Source: Pseudomonadota bacterium (GTDB taxonomy: Bacteria > Desulfobacterota > Binatia > Binatales > Binataceae). From it: 33,801 bases of DNA. Of this stretch, positions 32,500-33,801 are shown piece by piece. Below the pieces are notes generated by a model that did no database searches, had not been told where the DNA came from, and was given only the letters and a program-made list of their open reading frames with translations. The stretch lies in assembly GCA_021323675.1 (NCBI GenBank), contig JAJPKP010000054.1, positions 1 to 33,801 of the forward strand, read 5' to 3'. The position numbers and the translations under genes were made by a program. Position 1 is the stretch's first letter. Each line of letters begins with the position of its first letter.

Positions 32500-33600
32500 T
32501 CATGCGAGCGCCTCCGATCTCGACGAACTCGCGATCGCAGGACGCGCGCCGATAGCGCGCCGGACCATCGCGGCCACTTCCCGCGGTTCGATCCGCCACA
32601 TGCACTCGCGCCCGATCGGGCATTCGCGGAGGTAGCAGGGATGACACGGAATTTCCGCGGAAATCGCGAAATCAGCGAACCCCCAGGGCGCCGATCGCTC
32701 GGCCGCCGTCGATCCCCAAAGCGACACGATCGGACATCCCACCGCCGCCGCGATGTGCATCGGCCCGGAATCGGGTCCGAAGGCGGCGGCACATTCGGGA
32801 AAGATCGCGACCAGATCGCGCAGCGTGGTTTTTCCGGCCAGGTTCAGGAGCGGAAGATCGGGCAGTATCCTCGTCACTTCCTGCGCTATCCCGGCTTCGT
32901 CGGGGCCGCCCAACAGCACCGGAAAGAGCGGCGCGGTTGCGTTGGAAGGATGCGCCAGACTCGAGACGACCTCGGCAATCGAGGCCGGAAAATAAATGCG
33001 GCTGGGCCACGACGATCCCAGAATAACGCCCAGCATCGGCCGTGGAGCGTCGCGCAGAAGGTGCAGGGCGCGCTCGCGTTCGGAAGGCGAAGCTTGCAGG
33101 CCGAACTCGATCGGCGCGGGCGCAAGCCCGAGCGCATCGCCAAACGCCTGATACTGAAGCAGCTTGAGCTTCATATTCGGCTGCGGCGCGATGTGCCGGG
33201 TGGAAAAGAGATGATTCCATTCCTTGGTGTTGGTCGCGTCAAAGCCGATTCGATCCGGCGCGCCGGAGGCAAGCGAGGTGATGCCGCTCTTCAGATGACG
33301 CTGCAGATCGACGACCAGATCGAACTTTCGCGACCGAACGTCGCGCAGGAAGGGGACAAACGACCAGGGAGCGCGGACGCGATCGTAAACGATGATCTCG
33401 TCCAGCCAGGGATGGCCTTCCAGAATCGGCCGCGACTTCGGCTCGACCGCCCATCCGATATGCGCGTCCGGCCAGGCGCGGCGAATGCGGCCGAGCAGTG
33501 GCAGCGCCCGCACCACATCGCCAATCGCGCCGAGCAGGACAATCAGCACCCGCTGTGGCGGGGTCATGGGAGAAGGCGATGTTTCAGCGGACGAAGGCAT
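32500..33600 (-). CDS. Glycosyltransferase family 9 (heptosyltransferase-like)
   Basis: ADP-heptose:LPS heptosyltransferase family (WaaC/WaaF/WaaQ fold). The N-terminus has RVLIVLLGAIGDVVRALPLL with the conserved GD pair that contacts the acceptor phosphate. The C-terminal domain carries LLNLAGKTTLRDL, FGPDSGPMHIAAAVGCPIV and SLWGSTAAERSAPWG, the ADP-heptose-binding region. A cysteine-rich segment near the end (HPCYLRECPIGRECM) resembles the one in heptosyltransferases I and II. Family is firm; the exact position in the core cannot be assigned. The ATG at 33600 gives 366 residues; an ATG at 33567 is an alternative. A 128-base gap without a visible gene separates it from the kinase. Confidence 0.9.
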   Translation of the reverse strand: MPSSAETSPSPMTPPQRVLIVLLGAIGDVVRALPLLGRIRRAWPDAHIGWAVEPKSRPILEGHPWLDEIIVYDRVRAPWSFVPFLRDVRSRKFDLVVDLQRHLKSGITSLASGAPDRIGFDATNTKEWNHLFSTRHIAPQPNMKLKLLQYQAFGDALGLAPAPIEFGLQASPSERERALHLLRDAPRPMLGVILGSSWPSRIYFPASIAEVVSSLAHPSNATAPLFPVLLGGPDEAGIAQEVTRILPDLPLLNLAGKTTLRDLVAIFPECAAAFGPDSGPMHIAAAVGCPIVSLWGSTAAERSAPWGFADFAISAEIPCHPCYLRECPIGRECMWRIEPREVAAMVRRAIGARPAIASSSRSEALA

Positions 33601-33732
33601 CTCGGACCGTTTGCATCCGGATCATATCGGCGCAGTCGCGCCGCGCAAAGTAGGCCCCGGCACGAAGAAGAAGCCGCGAATTTCTTTATCCGGTGGGCAA
33701 ACCGGCGGTTCGCGTGATTTGGCGGATTCGGC

Positions 33733-33801
33733 TCAGCGGTCGCACTCGCCGCCGATCATGTTGATCATGCCGAACGTCGTGATGATGTCGGGAATCATCC
33801 G
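33733..33801 (-). CDS. nuoD: Probable NADH-quinone oxidoreductase subunit D, last 22 codons
   Basis: Only the C-terminus lies in the window: an open frame from the right edge ending PDIITTFGMINMIGGECDR and then TGA. The ending (hydrophobic stretch, then G-E-x-D-R at the very C-terminus) is that of NuoD, the 49-kDa-type subunit near the quinone site of complex I. With so few residues the assignment rests on this motif alone. The 132 bases between it and the GT9 gene contain a short imperfect terminator-like hairpin (CCGGT/ACCGG around 33690-33705) and no gene. Confidence 0.6.
   Translation of the reverse strand, partial: RMIPDIITTFGMINMIGGECDR

Noticed and set aside
33690..33705. Rho-independent terminator after the nuoD-like gene
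   Set aside because: The stem is only five base pairs and is followed by GATAAAGAAA rather than a T-run on that strand.
1..33801. CRISPR arrays, prophage genes or integrase/attachment sites at the two tRNA genes
   Set aside because: No regularly spaced repeats, no integrase or phage structural genes, and no duplicated tRNA 3' ends were seen.

Overview
The window is GC-rich, densely coded chromosomal DNA from a Gram-negative (LPS-bearing) bacterium. The run bamA, ompH/skp, fabZ, lpxA, lpxI, a Gfo/Idh/MocA oxidoreductase, lpxB, msbA, waaA, lpxK and a Trm112-like protein is the lipid A/outer-membrane layout familiar from Desulfobacterota-like and related uncultured lineages (Binatota is one candidate). 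LpxI in place of LpxH, and the end of a complex I gene (nuoD-like) at the right edge, fit an environmental, aerobic or facultative bacterium of that broad group. Phylum assignment is inference from gene order and base composition only.

Layout. Bases 1-7,800 are on the minus strand. Reading that strand 5' to 3' they give a small two-helix membrane protein, ispE, tRNA-Gln(UUG), prs, rplY (L25/CTC), dnaE (Pol III alpha) and the N-terminal half of hflX. A good sigma70-type promoter lies upstream of tRNA-Gln, and two perfect GC hairpins sit between rplY and dnaE. Bases 7,898-9,857 are on the plus strand: meaB (B12-mutase GTPase chaperone), a PP2A-like phosphatase and tRNA-Met(CAU). After a 400-base gap with no gene, bases 10,258-22,321 hold the outer-membrane biogenesis and lipid A operon, followed by a GT87-like membrane glycosyltransferase and a Kdo-kinase-like protein (to 24,355).

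From 24,549 to the right edge everything is on the minus strand. In transcription order it reads nuoD (last 22 codons), GT9 heptosyltransferase, a WaaP/RIO-like kinase, a GT2 DPM1-like transferase, a GT4 transferase, yicC, gmk, bifunctional relA/spoT, ridA and an odd accessory gene. That last gene joins the zinc-ribbon/HTH part of an IS1595-type transposase, without its DDE catalytic domain, in frame to a ClpX-type C4 zinc finger. A strong internal Shine-Dalgarno suggests the zinc finger may also be made alone. The two LPS modules therefore converge on this accessory island.

How the genes work together. LpxA, LpxI, LpxB, LpxK and WaaA cover most of the lipid A-Kdo route; lpxD and lpxC are not in the window. 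MsbA flips the product, BamA and OmpH/Skp build the outer membrane, and the GT9/GT2/GT4/GT87 enzymes and two sugar kinases probably finish the core or other surface glycans. The main points for follow-up are the transposase/ClpX-zinc-finger gene, the lpxA gene with no ordinary start codon, the oxidoreductase inside the lipid A operon (possibly GnnA-like), and the tandem hairpins before dnaE.
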